DNA of 64,000 nt, from contig NZ_JADPJH010000033.1 in the NCBI RefSeq assembly GCF_023073315.1, forward strand, positions 883,098 to 947,097, read 5' to 3'. Source of the stretch: Bradyrhizobium sp. 1. GTDB lineage: Bacteria; Pseudomonadota; Alphaproteobacteria; Rhizobiales; Xanthobacteraceae. How positions within the stretch are numbered: position 1 is the stretch's first letter; every line of letters starts with the position of its first letter. Below the pieces are notes generated by a model that worked only from the letters and a program-made list of their open reading frames with translations, had not been told where the DNA came from and did no database searches. This document shows, piece by piece, positions 19,663-29,788 of this stretch. The translations under genes were made by a program, and so were the position numbers.

Positions 19663-20145
19663 TCACCCCTCCTTGAATCCGTACTCCGGCACGTTGCCGC
19701 TGGCGCCGTAATATTTATACGGCAGGAACTTGCCGGACATGGTGATCTTGACGCGGTCGCCCTTCGGATTGGGCAGGCGCTCCATCACCATGTCGAAGTC
19801 GATCGCCGACATGATGCCGTCGCCGTACTCCTCCTCGATCAGCGCCTTCCACGCCGGGCCGTTGACCATGACCAGCTCGTAGAAGCGATAGATCAGGGGA
19901 TCGGTCGGCGGCATCGGCATGCCACGCATCGGCGTCTCGTTCAACATCGCCGTCTCGGACTTGGAGAGACCAAACAGCTCGGCTGCATTGGCCGCTTGCG
20001 GCTTCGTCAGCTTCATCTGGCCGAGGATCGCGCCTGTTATCAGCACTTCCGAATAGCCGCCGATCTGCTCGCAGATGTATTTCCAGGTCCAGCCCTTCTC
20101 GCGCTTGATGTCGAGCAGTTTTTCGGTGAGGTCTTCGCGTTTCAT
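19663..20145 (-). CDS. cynS: Cyanate hydratase (cyanase)
   Basis: Decomposes cyanate with bicarbonate to ammonia and CO2. The 160-residue sequence is colinear with known cyanases: an N-terminal helix-turn-helix-like DNA-binding-fold segment (EDLTEKLLDIKREKGWTW), then the catalytic C-terminal region with the arginine and glutamate of IYRFYELV and the serine of GIMSAIDFDM. The ATG at 20145 has GGGAG upstream; longer in-frame sequence up to 20196 overlaps the ATPase gene. It is the last gene of the cyanate operon. Confidence 0.97.
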   Translation of the reverse strand: MKREDLTEKLLDIKREKGWTWKYICEQIGGYSEVLITGAILGQMKLTKPQAANAAELFGLSKSETAMLNETPMRGMPMPPTDPLIYRFYELVMVNGPAWKALIEEEYGDGIMSAIDFDMVMERLPNPKGDRVKITMSGKFLPYKYYGASGNVPEYGFKEG

Positions 20146-20159
20146 GTCAGGTCTCCCTT

Positions 20160-21083
20160 TCAGGCGGTTAGTCCAGGATTGGTCCCGGGTGTCCAAGTCT
20201 GTCGTGGCTCGTCGCCGTTTGATGCGATCGTCAGTCCGGGCTTGGCGATGTGAACCACAGGCACATTGCGCGGATCGTGATCGGGCGTCTCGGCCGTAAA
20301 GGTCTTGCTGCGCGTCACCAGGAAATCGATGATGTGGTTACGCAGCGCATAGTAGAGCGGATGGCGGTGCAGGTCGGTGCGGCCGCGATCCCTGGGCAGC
20401 GGATTTTCGACGACCTCCGCCAGCACCGCACCGGGTCCGTTGGTCATCAGAAAGATCTTGTCGGCGAGATAAATCGCCTCGTCCACGTCGTGGGTGATCA
20501 TGAACGCGGTCTGCCCGGTCTCCAGGCAGATCCGCCGCACCTCGTCCTGCAGCGTGCCGCGCGTCAACGCGTCCAGCGCCGAGAACGGCTCGTCCATCAG
20601 CATCATCTTCGGCGTGATCGACAGCGCGCGTGCGATGCCGACGCGCTGCTTCATGCCGCCGGACAGTTCTGATGGCCGCTTGTGTTCCGAACCCGTCAGG
20701 CCGACGAGATCAATGAAAGTCTGCGCATGCGCCTTGACCCTGGCGCGATCCCACTTCCGCCATTTCGAGCTCACGGCGTAAGCGACGTTGCCGAGCACGG
20801 TGCGCCACGGCAGCAGCGCATGGCTCTGGAAGATCACGGCGCGGTCGAGGCTCGTGCCCGAGATCGCCTGCCCGTCGACGATGACGACGCCCTCACTCGG
20901 CGCATCGAGGCCGGCGAGGATGTTGAGCACCGTGGTCTTGCCGCAGCCGGAATGGCCGATCACGCAGCAAAACTCGCCGCGGGCCATCGAGAGCCAGAGA
21001 TTCTCGAACACGGTGGTCGTGGCACCGCTCGCGCCGGGATAACGTTTCGCGATGCCTTCGATGGAGATGAATTTGTTGGTCAC
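20160..21083 (-). CDS. ABC transporter ATP-binding protein (nitrate/cyanate type)
   Basis: A 307-residue ATPase of the NrtD/CynD group. Walker A GHSGCGKTT near residue 44, the ABC signature LSGGMKQRVGIARAL near residue 140, Walker B MLMDEPFSALD and the switch histidine in MITHDVDEA are all present. The C-terminal tail after residue 240 is typical of the nitrate/cyanate importers. It energises the adjacent permease for import of cyanate, judging by the linked cynS; nitrate or bicarbonate cannot be excluded from sequence alone. Confidence 0.93.
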   Translation of the reverse strand: MTNKFISIEGIAKRYPGASGATTTVFENLWLSMARGEFCCVIGHSGCGKTTVLNILAGLDAPSEGVVIVDGQAISGTSLDRAVIFQSHALLPWRTVLGNVAYAVSSKWRKWDRARVKAHAQTFIDLVGLTGSEHKRPSELSGGMKQRVGIARALSITPKMMLMDEPFSALDALTRGTLQDEVRRICLETGQTAFMITHDVDEAIYLADKIFLMTNGPGAVLAEVVENPLPRDRGRTDLHRHPLYYALRNHIIDFLVTRSKTFTAETPDHDPRNVPVVHIAKPGLTIASNGDEPRQTWTPGTNPGLTA

Positions 21084-21110
21084 CGACGGCTCCGCAAACG
21101 TGCTGCGCCC

Positions 21111-21243
21111 GCTCGCCCCGCTTGCGGGGAGAGCGTTGGGGTGAGGGGGACTCTCCCCGGTGACGGTGAGAGTTGGACTCGCGGAGAGTCCCCCTCACCC
21201 GATCGCTTCGCGATCGACCTCTCCCCGCAAGCGGGGCGAGGTG
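21111..21243. repeat. Nested palindromic repeat inside the cyanate operon
   Basis: CTCGCCCCGCTTGCGGGGAGAG (from 21112) pairs with CTCTCCCCGCAAGCGGGGCGAG (21219-21240). Inside are GAGGGGGACTCTCC with GGAGAGTCCCCCTC and the tip palindrome GATCGCTTCGCGATC. It fills the gap between the permease and ATPase genes. A structured element here could stabilise or attenuate the downstream part of the mRNA. Confidence 0.8.
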
Positions 21244-21282
21244 AACATGCGGCGGCGCTCGTGGACATCATCAGCACCGCCC

Positions 21283-22125
21283 CTATTCCGGAAACGTGAC
21301 CATGCGCGTGAAGCGCGCGAGGATCTGGTCGAGCAGCATGCCGACGACCCCGATCAGCAGGATCGCGATGATGACGTTGGTGATCGAGAGGTTGTTCCAC
21401 TCGTTCCAGACGAAGTAGCCGATGCCGGTGCCGCCGACGAGCATCTCGGCCGCGACGATCACGAGCCAGGCGATGCCGATGGAGATGCGCATGCCGGTCA
21501 AAATCGTCGGCGCCGCTGCGGGAAGGATCACGGTGAAGGCGCGCCTGAGCGTGCCGACTTCCAGCGTGCGCGCGACATTGATCCATTCCTTGCGCACGCT
21601 CGCCACGCCGAAGACGGTGTTGAGCAGCATCGGCCAGATCGAGCAAATGAAGATGACGAAGATCGCGGAAATCGAAGAGTCCTTGATGGTGTAGAGCGCG
21701 AGCGGCATCCAGGCGAGCGGCGAGATCGGCTTCAAGACCTGGATGAAGGGATCGAGTGCCTTGCTCAGCAGCGGCGACATGCCGATCAGGAAGCCGAGCG
21801 GAATCGCGACCAGCACTGCGAGCAGATAGCCCATGCCGACGCGCGCGATGGAATAACCGAGCTGGATGCCGAGCCCCTTGTCGTTCGGCCCGTTGTCGTA
21901 GAACGGCCGCCTCAAATGCTCCCAGAGCTTTGCACCGACATCGAGCGGGCCCGGCATCGCGGATTTGCCCTGCGTGGCGGTGAGGCCCATCAGCTTGGCG
22001 TATTCCGGGCTCATCGTCGCAACGGTGCCGGTCGAACGCGTTGCGAGATGCCAGACGCCGAGGAAGGCGGCGAGCAGCGCGATCGAGACGAGGCCGGCGC
22101 GGAGGCGGAGGGAGCTGGTCGTCAT
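21283..22125 (-). CDS. ABC transporter permease (nitrate/cyanate type)
   Basis: A 280-residue inner-membrane permease of the NtrB/CynB group with an N-terminal helix (LVSIALLAAFLGVWHLA), a periplasmic loop and five further helices. The EAA-type loop is visible as LEVGTLRRAFTVILPAAAPTILTGMRISIGIAW near residue 190. The ATG at 22125 gives the MTTSSLRLRAG start; the frame upstream to 22212 runs into the palindromic repeat and is not coding. It lies between the binding protein and the ATPase genes. Confidence 0.92.
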   Translation of the reverse strand: MTTSSLRLRAGLVSIALLAAFLGVWHLATRSTGTVATMSPEYAKLMGLTATQGKSAMPGPLDVGAKLWEHLRRPFYDNGPNDKGLGIQLGYSIARVGMGYLLAVLVAIPLGFLIGMSPLLSKALDPFIQVLKPISPLAWMPLALYTIKDSSISAIFVIFICSIWPMLLNTVFGVASVRKEWINVARTLEVGTLRRAFTVILPAAAPTILTGMRISIGIAWLVIVAAEMLVGGTGIGYFVWNEWNNLSITNVIIAILLIGVVGMLLDQILARFTRMVTFPE

Positions 22126-22138
22126 CTCACACTCCGCC

Positions 22139-22252
22139 GTGTCCCGGGCGCGGCGCAGCACGAAGTGATGCGACGCAGAACCGGGACCCATGCGGCGACA
22201 TGGGTCCCGCATCTGCGGCGCACCGCTGCGCGCTGCGCCGCGTGCGGGACAC
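22139..22252. repeat. Palindromic intergenic repeat (GTGTCCCGGGCGCGG type)
   Basis: GTGTCCCGGGCGCGGCGCAGC (22139 on) pairs with GCTGCGCCGCGTGCGGGACAC (ending 22252); an inner pair GGGACCCATG / CATGGGTCCC closes the loop. Located between the binding-protein and permease genes. It is another widespread Bradyrhizobium intergenic element. Confidence 0.75.
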
Positions 22253-22266
22253 GAGAGCCGAAATCA

Positions 22267-23646
22267 TCACGACGCCTTCCTGATCTTGAAGCTCGCGACA
22301 TAGTCCTCCGGCTTCGCCGGATCGAAAGTCTTGCCCATCACCGCGAACGACTTGTACGCGCTCGCGGGCGGCGACAGGCCCATCTCGGTCATCAGCTTCC
22401 TGGTGTCGGTCGCTAGATACACCTGCTCGGCAACGGCTTTGTAGTCGACGTCGCCCTTGATCTGGCCCCAGCGCTTCATTTGCGTCAGCATCCACACCGC
22501 AAAGGACTGCCAGGGGAACGGATCGAAATCGACGCGCTTGGCATCGGTCTTCACACCACCGAGGCCATCGGCATAGGTGCCGGTCAAGACCTGCTCCAGC
22601 ACGGTGACGGGCGCGTTGATGTAGTTGGCCGGCGCGATGGCTTCCGCGATCTGCTTGCGGTTCTCCGCTTTCGAGGCATAGGCGGTGGCATCGACGATCG
22701 CGCGCGTCAGCGCCGCAAAGCTGTTCGGCGCCGTCGTGATGAACTCGCGGCTCGCGGCGAAGCTGCAGCAGGGATGGCCATCCCAGATCTCCTTGGACAA
22801 CAGGTGCATGAAGCCGACGCCGTCGTAGATCGCGCGCTGGCAAATGTTGTCGGGCGCAAGGAAGCCGTCGATGTTGTCGGCGCGGAGGTTAGCGACCATC
22901 TCCGGCGGCGGCACCGAGCGCAGCTGCACATCGGTATCGGGGTCGATGCCGTGCTCGGCGAGATAATAGCGCAGCAGGTAATTGTGCATGGAATAGTCGA
23001 AGGGAATCGCGAACTTCATCCCCTTCCAGTCCTTCGGGTCGCGCTTGTCCTTGTGCTTGGTCGCGAGCACGATGCCCTGCCCGTTGATGTTCTCGATCGC
23101 GGGCACGGCGAAGGGAATGGCGTTGGCACCGAGACCGAGCGAGATCGCGAGCGGCATCGGCGCCAGCATGTGCGCGGCGTCGTATTCCTTGTTGATGGTC
23201 TTGTCGCGGATCACGGCCCAGCCGGCAGTCTTGACCACGTCGACGTTGAGGCCGTGCTTGGAATAGAAGCCGAGGGGAGCAGCCATGATGATCGGCGTCG
23301 CGCAGGTGATCGGGATGAAGCCGACCTTGAGGTCCTTCTTCTCGGGCGTGCCGGTCTGCGCAAAAACTTCGGTCGCGGTCTGAAGCGGGAAAAACTGCGA
23401 CAGTGCGGCAAGCGCCGTGGACGCCCCGACCGATTTCAGAAAAGCGCGCCGCGCTACGTCCTGCGGAAACATCGCGCGCATCACGGCGGAGGCGACGACG
23501 CCCTCGTAACGCTTCTCTTCGCTCTCGATGGGATCACAGCGCAGCGCCGTCGCCTGCTCGTGCTCCACTGCTGATTGATGCTGGCCGCAGGCACAGCCGG
23601 CTCGAAGGTTGCGATCGGGATCGAACGGATTGTCGAAAATGGACAT
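22267..23646 (-). CDS. Tat-exported CmpA/NrtA-family substrate-binding protein (cyanate uptake)
   Basis: A 459-residue periplasmic binding protein, first gene of the cyanate operon. The twin-arginine motif is RRAFLK at residues 66-71, followed by a hydrophobic stretch (VGASTALAALSQFF), so the protein is exported folded. The mature part matches the CmpA/NrtA family (LKVGFIPITCATPIIMAAPLGFYSKHGL, MHNYLLRYYLAEHGIDPDTDV). The cytoplasmic leader before the Tat motif is unusually long (about 65 residues) and carries cysteines and histidines (CACGQH near residue 18). Cyanate as ligand is inferred from linked cynS. Confidence 0.92.
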   Translation of the reverse strand: MSIFDNPFDPDRNLRAGCACGQHQSAVEHEQATALRCDPIESEEKRYEGVVASAVMRAMFPQDVARRAFLKSVGASTALAALSQFFPLQTATEVFAQTGTPEKKDLKVGFIPITCATPIIMAAPLGFYSKHGLNVDVVKTAGWAVIRDKTINKEYDAAHMLAPMPLAISLGLGANAIPFAVPAIENINGQGIVLATKHKDKRDPKDWKGMKFAIPFDYSMHNYLLRYYLAEHGIDPDTDVQLRSVPPPEMVANLRADNIDGFLAPDNICQRAIYDGVGFMHLLSKEIWDGHPCCSFAASREFITTAPNSFAALTRAIVDATAYASKAENRKQIAEAIAPANYINAPVTVLEQVLTGTYADGLGGVKTDAKRVDFDPFPWQSFAVWMLTQMKRWGQIKGDVDYKAVAEQVYLATDTRKLMTEMGLSPPASAYKSFAVMGKTFDPAKPEDYVASFKIRKAS

Positions 23647-23680
23647 CGGACCTCCAGCGCGTCATTGCGAGAAGGATTAC

Positions 23681-23695
23681 GCAAGGAGCGTGCCA
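23681..23695 (-). promoter_or_regulatory. Sigma-54 (-24/-12) promoter of the cyanate operon
   Basis: On the minus strand the sequence reads TGGCAC-GCTCC-TTGC, an exact match to the TGGCAC-N5-TTGC core of sigma-54 promoters. It ends 35 bases before the binding-protein start codon, putting the transcription start near 23670. The divergent neighbour encodes a sigma-54 activator, which makes chance occurrence unlikely. Confidence 0.88.
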
Positions 23696-23754
23696 CCCCT
23701 TTTGGGCGAGCCAGTGCCTTGATGGCGCAGCGCTTTCGCTCACACTTGGTCACT

Positions 23755-23804
23755 ACGAAAACTCGTGATATACGAAAATTCGTAATCGAATAACGAGATT
23801 TCGT
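23755..23804. promoter_or_regulatory. Three ACGA-N4-TCGT palindromes, likely activator binding sites
   Basis: ACGAAAACTCGT at 23755-23766, ACGAAAATTCGT at 23772-23783 and ACGAGATTTCGT at 23793-23804. They lie about 60-125 bases upstream of the sigma-54 promoter, the usual place for enhancer sites, and the third abuts the ATG of the activator gene. They could therefore also mediate autoregulation. Confidence 0.7.
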
Positions 23805-23805
23805 A

Positions 23806-25716
<1,911 letters not shown>

Positions 25717-25843
25717 CGACGCACCGCAGGGCGCCACCACTTCAAATTGCCTTGACGGCCCCTGCACGCTCATAGGATCATGAGCAGGAACGCGGAATGC
25801 CGAAGCCAAGAAACTGCGATATGCACCCCTCGCCGATTGTCTC

Positions 25844-26839
25844 ATGCCATCATTGATTGAAGACGTTATTCTGCCGGCCGAACGCGGCAGCGGGATCGCC
25901 TACCGTATGCGCCAAATGGGCGTCGATGCGCGCGCCGCCGAATCCATGGCCGTCCAGGAAAAGATCGACGAGGTAACCAGCTTTGCCCATGGTCTCTGGG
26001 AGCGGTACGTCCTCGACGACGAGATGCCGCCGAAGGTCATCAACGTCTCGCGCGTCAACTATCTCGTCGGACAGGTCCTGAACGGCGGCTTCATCCAATT
26101 TGTCCTGAACTCCCAATGGCACAAAGGCTTCATCGCGGACGTCAGGTCCGGTCTTACGGCGGTCGGCGCGAGCGAACATCTTGCGGTCTTCGAGGGCGCC
26201 GCGCGCGTGATCGACGACGCCTACATTACAGGTGGCGGCTTTATCGACAACGACAAGCTGGATGCGACGCTCGACCAGCTCGAGAGCGAGTATTTCAGCA
26301 ATGCCAGGCTGAGCCGCCGCATGAGGCAGAGCGTGGACGACAGCTGGACGTGGGGTGACCGCTGGGAATGCGCTCAAATGCTCAGCGCCCGTTACATCGC
26401 CGGATGGAAAAATGTGCGGCGCGTGGCTGCGGAGCACTACGAGGCCGAGCTCGACAAGCTCGCGTCTGCCGTCCCCGATCGCGCGGCGCGCCGTCGGGCG
26501 CGTGAGGACACCCGCCCCTGGGAAAAGAAGGCCATCGACCGCTTGGTTGCCGAGGCGTTTTACAGCGACATCTGGTACACCGCTTTCGATACCCGGCATC
26601 ATGACGGCAAGACGGTGTGGTGCTGGAGTTTCACCGTCGGGAAGACGCCGGGCCAGGGTCACCACCAGGCCATCTTCGTCGACGGCGAGGCGATCATGTT
26701 CGAGGGGCGGACCAACAAGATCGTCGCACGGAGGCCCGCACCGGAGTGCGCCCCGGGAAGCGCTGTCGCCAGCAACGCACCCGACCTGGAGCCTGGAACG
26801 GAAGGCAAGAATATTTCTCTTCTCATCGCCAACCCCTGA
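25844..26839 (+). CDS. DUF4375 domain-containing protein
   Basis: A 331-residue soluble protein. The segment YLVGQVLNGGFIQFVLNSQ near residue 70 is the DUF4375 signature (NGGF-QF-NS), and the following helical region (to about residue 170) fits that domain. The C-terminal half (residues 215-320) contains a tryptophan-rich segment, YSDIWYTAFDTRHHDGKTVW, that I do not recognise. Function unknown. It ends at a strong hairpin shared with the convergent sulfurtransferase gene. Confidence 0.75.
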   Translation: MPSLIEDVILPAERGSGIAYRMRQMGVDARAAESMAVQEKIDEVTSFAHGLWERYVLDDEMPPKVINVSRVNYLVGQVLNGGFIQFVLNSQWHKGFIADVRSGLTAVGASEHLAVFEGAARVIDDAYITGGGFIDNDKLDATLDQLESEYFSNARLSRRMRQSVDDSWTWGDRWECAQMLSARYIAGWKNVRRVAAEHYEAELDKLASAVPDRAARRRAREDTRPWEKKAIDRLVAEAFYSDIWYTAFDTRHHDGKTVWCWSFTVGKTPGQGHHQAIFVDGEAIMFEGRTNKIVARRPAPECAPGSAVASNAPDLEPGTEGKNISLLIANP

Positions 26840-26863
26840 GAGACGACCTTTGCCCGCGGGCCC

Positions 26864-26895
26864 GTCGGGGTCTGACCTTGGGATCAGACCCCGAC
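26864..26895. terminator. Bidirectional hairpin, 12-bp perfect stem
   Basis: GTCGGGGTCTGA (26864-26875) and TCAGACCCCGAC (26884-26895) form a perfect stem with an 8-base loop between two convergent genes. No T-tract follows, so it may be a weak terminator or an mRNA 3'-end stabiliser. Confidence 0.7.
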
Positions 26896-26904
26896 GCGCG
26901 TCAC

Positions 26905-27783
26905 TCACGCCGCCTTGGTGGTGACTTCCGTTGCAATCGGCAGACCCTGCTCGATCGGCAGCGACGGGTCGCGCGACCATTCGTTCCAGGAGCCGAAGTA
27001 CATCCGCACGTCCTTCACGCCGGCGTTCTTGAGCGCGAGAAACGTGTTCGAGGCGCGCGCGCCCTTGAAGCAGTAGAGATAGACCGGCGTCGTCGTCGAG
27101 ATGCCGACGGTGGCGCATTCCGCCAGAATCTCGTCCTTGGATTTGAAGCGCGGGCCCTCAGAGGTCGGCTTCATCATGCGATACCATTCCAGCCAGACGG
27201 CACCGGGGATGCGGCCCTTGCGGGGGCAGAAGTCCTTGCCGTACGGCGACGAGCTGTCGCCGATCCACTCGTCGACATCGCGCACGTCGAGGATCGCGAT
27301 GCCGGGCTTACCGACGGCGCCCAGCATTGTCTTGGCGTCGATCAGGATCTCGCCCGCTTCAGGCACGATTCCGAACGAGGCCTTTGCCGGTGCCGGCACG
27401 GCCTTCGTCACCGGAAAGCCCGCGCCCGACCACGCGTCAAAACCGCCATGCAGCACCTTGATCTTGGGATAGCCAAGCATGGTGAGGAGGTAATAGCCGC
27501 GGCAGGACTGGCCGAAGCCCGAATTCATCGACTGTTCGTAGATCACGGCCGTTTCCTTGCCGGAGAGACCGGCGCCGCCGAACGCGTCGGCGAACTTGGT
27601 CTTCAACTCAGCCATGCCTTCCGGCGTCGAGGTCGCAAGGAACGTAAAAATCTCATGCACGTTGACGGCATTCGGCAGGTGGCCGGCGGCGTAGGCGTCG
27701 GGATTGCGGGTGTCGATGACGACACACGGTTCGCTCTTCAAGAGATCGGCGAGTTCGACGGCAGTGATCAGGACGTCAGTCAT
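26905..27783 (-). CDS. Sulfurtransferase with two rhodanese domains
   Basis: A 292-residue thiosulfate/3-mercaptopyruvate sulfurtransferase-like protein. The N-terminal rhodanese domain (about 1-130) has no obvious catalytic cysteine loop; the C-terminal one (about 155-285) carries the active-site loop YCFKGARASN with the persulfide cysteine. The start at 27783 has GGAGAGG just upstream. It is the last of three co-directional genes (OsmC, acyl-CoA-dehydrogenase-like, sulfurtransferase). It could detoxify cyanide to thiocyanate or handle sulfur released by its neighbours; sequence does not decide. Confidence 0.9.
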   Translation of the reverse strand: MTDVLITAVELADLLKSEPCVVIDTRNPDAYAAGHLPNAVNVHEIFTFLATSTPEGMAELKTKFADAFGGAGLSGKETAVIYEQSMNSGFGQSCRGYYLLTMLGYPKIKVLHGGFDAWSGAGFPVTKAVPAPAKASFGIVPEAGEILIDAKTMLGAVGKPGIAILDVRDVDEWIGDSSSPYGKDFCPRKGRIPGAVWLEWYRMMKPTSEGPRFKSKDEILAECATVGISTTTPVYLYCFKGARASNTFLALKNAGVKDVRMYFGSWNEWSRDPSLPIEQGLPIATEVTTKAA

Positions 27784-27854
27784 GGCAGCCTCTCCGTTGA
27801 GGTTGGGGGTACACAGGGTCGCGTCTTCGTCGTCTTGGGGTGGACTCGGTAAAC

Positions 27855-28967
27855 TCAGGAATCGGCGAGCATCTTGCGCAGCTGCTTGGTGGCCGGCGTG
27901 ACGATCGCGACGAAATAGGCCTCGCGCAGGCGCCGCTGCGCGCGGTGGCTCTTGAGATAGCCGCGCGCGCCACAATGCAGCATCGCCGCATGCGCCGCCG
28001 CGACACTGGCTTCGCCGGCGCGAAGCCTGAGCGCGATCACCTTGCGCCAGTAGGTCTCCTCCTCGTTGTAGGGATCGCGCGCCAGCACCATCGTCTCGGT
28101 CTCGAGCTCGGCGGCAAGATCGCGGAAATGCACCGGCTGCTGCGGCAGATAGCGGTTGATATGGCCGAGGGGGTTATCGACCTCGTCCATGATGTTGATG
28201 CAGTCGCGGATGACGCCGAGCGCCATGCCGGCCTGGAGCAGGATGAAGCCGGCGCGGATCTTCTTGATGAAGGGTCCGGCGGGATCGGCGAGGATCAGCT
28301 CGTCCGGCACGAAGACGTCGCGGAACTGCACGCCGTATGTGCCGGTGCCGTCCATCGCGAGGAACGGCTTGCACGGCGTCAGCGTGATTGAAGGGTCCGA
28401 GCAGTCGGCCAGGAACATGACAGTGCCCTGGTCGTCTTCGCGCTCAAAAATGGTGCCGAAATAATGGCCGGGCCCGAGATTGGAGACCCAGGGCAGCGCG
28501 CCGCGCACCATGTAGCCGCCCTCGACCTTGCGTCCTTTCAGCTTCAATTTCTCGATGCCGAAAAAGCTTTTCATGGGATTGGAGAGCCCGGTGCCGCCGA
28601 GCACGCGTCCGGTCGAGAAGGCATCGCCGAAGCGCTTTGCCAGTTTCATATTGGTCGAGTTCGCGGCGTACCAGACCAGCGTGTTCTGGCACCACGCCAT
28701 GAAGGCCGAGGCGCCGCAGACCTCGCCGATCGCCGCCATCGCCTCGATGGCGCAACGCAGATCCGCGGGTCCTTCGTGCGGCACGTGACTGCCCCAAGCT
28801 CCGACCGCGCCGAACGCGCGCAGCACCTCGGCCGGATAGACCGATCCCTCATCGATGCCGGCGGCGAGCGGCGCGAGCTGCTCCTTCGCAATCCGCGCCA
28901 CCTCGCCGGCAATGGACGGTGCGGGCTGATCCAAAATGTCGGCCCGTGATAAAGCCAGTGAACCCAT
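27855..28967 (-). CDS. Acyl-CoA dehydrogenase-like flavoprotein
   Basis: A 370-residue flavoprotein of the acyl-CoA dehydrogenase fold: N-terminal helical domain, central beta domain (GGTGLSNPMKSFF and GRKVEGGYMVRGALPWVSNLG) and C-terminal helices (GYLKSHRAQRRLREAYFVAIVTPATKQL). The position where dehydrogenases have the catalytic glutamate (EGT near the C-terminus) reads TPAT here, so it may be a DszC/HsaA-type flavin monooxygenase or a desulfurisation enzyme instead. The ATG at 28967 follows GGGAGACG; longer open frame upstream overlaps the OsmC gene. Reaction not assigned. Confidence 0.88.
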   Translation of the reverse strand: MGSLALSRADILDQPAPSIAGEVARIAKEQLAPLAAGIDEGSVYPAEVLRAFGAVGAWGSHVPHEGPADLRCAIEAMAAIGEVCGASAFMAWCQNTLVWYAANSTNMKLAKRFGDAFSTGRVLGGTGLSNPMKSFFGIEKLKLKGRKVEGGYMVRGALPWVSNLGPGHYFGTIFEREDDQGTVMFLADCSDPSITLTPCKPFLAMDGTGTYGVQFRDVFVPDELILADPAGPFIKKIRAGFILLQAGMALGVIRDCINIMDEVDNPLGHINRYLPQQPVHFRDLAAELETETMVLARDPYNEEETYWRKVIALRLRAGEASVAAAHAAMLHCGARGYLKSHRAQRRLREAYFVAIVTPATKQLRKMLADS

Positions 28968-28999
28968 GATCGTCTCCCGCACCTTGTCCTGTTGATCCG

Positions 29000-29545
29000 C
29001 TAGATGCCGACCTCGAGATTGACCGGGCGGGTAAACGTATTGGCGACCGGCGACCATTGCTTCACATGGGCGACCAGCGCGTTGATCTCGTCCTGCGAGA
29101 TGCCCTCGCATTCCATGTCGACCTTGACGCGCACATCCGTAAATCCAACGGGCTTGTCGGAGACATCGCCGGTGCCCCAGACCGCGGTGATATTGAGGTC
29201 GCCTTCGAGCTCGAGCTCGAGCTTGTTGACGATCCAGCCGCGATGCACGGCATTGGCGTGCAGACCGACCGCAAGGCACGAGCCGAGCGCGGCGAGCGAG
29301 GCTTCCGACGGATTTGGCGCGGTGTCGTCGCCCAGAAGGCCCGGCGGCTCGTCGACGATGTAGGGCTGCAAATTGCGGATGTAGTTGGCGTGGCGGAATT
29401 TTCCTTCCGCGACCGTCTTGCATTTCAAGGTCTTGATGACCTTCGGATTGGCCTTGCCGTTGGCGATCAGTTGCTCGAGGCCATTCTTGTCGATGGGTGC
29501 GAGGCAACCCGTCAGCACTGTCTTTTGAACGACGGCAGTCATCAT
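29000..29545 (-). CDS. OsmC family protein
   Basis: A 181-residue OsmC/YhfA-like protein. It has NPSEASLAALGSCLAVGLHANAVHRG, holding the conserved cysteine near residue 88, and the C-terminal NTFTRPVNLEV region. The second OsmC cysteine seems to be in VDMECEGIS. Such proteins reduce hydroperoxides or bind persulfides. Two adjacent ATGs (29545, 29542) follow GGGAGAAA. First gene of the cluster and divergent from a TetR regulator. Confidence 0.9.
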   Translation of the reverse strand: MMTAVVQKTVLTGCLAPIDKNGLEQLIANGKANPKVIKTLKCKTVAEGKFRHANYIRNLQPYIVDEPPGLLGDDTAPNPSEASLAALGSCLAVGLHANAVHRGWIVNKLELELEGDLNITAVWGTGDVSDKPVGFTDVRVKVDMECEGISQDEINALVAHVKQWSPVANTFTRPVNLEVGI

Positions 29546-29788
29546 TTTCTCCCTGGCAGCCGTGGAATCCGGCAGGATACCGAACGGTCTGTTTCCTTGC
29601 ATGGAGCGTGCCAGACCATACGAAAAACAAAAGGCGAGGCATTGGAGCCGCTTAGCCGGCGCTGCCTGCGGATTGATCAGCCGCCGCTTGCTCAAAGGCG
29701 ATGCAGACGCGTTGTCCCCTGCGAATCTTTTCAGCGCGGAACAGATGCGGCTTGCTGATGCGGCGCGGCTGCGGGTAAGTTCGTCACC

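Noticed and set aside
29546..29788. TetR operator in the OsmC/TetR spacer
   Set aside because: ACCG-AA-CGGT and similar short pairs are present but too short and irregular to separate from chance.
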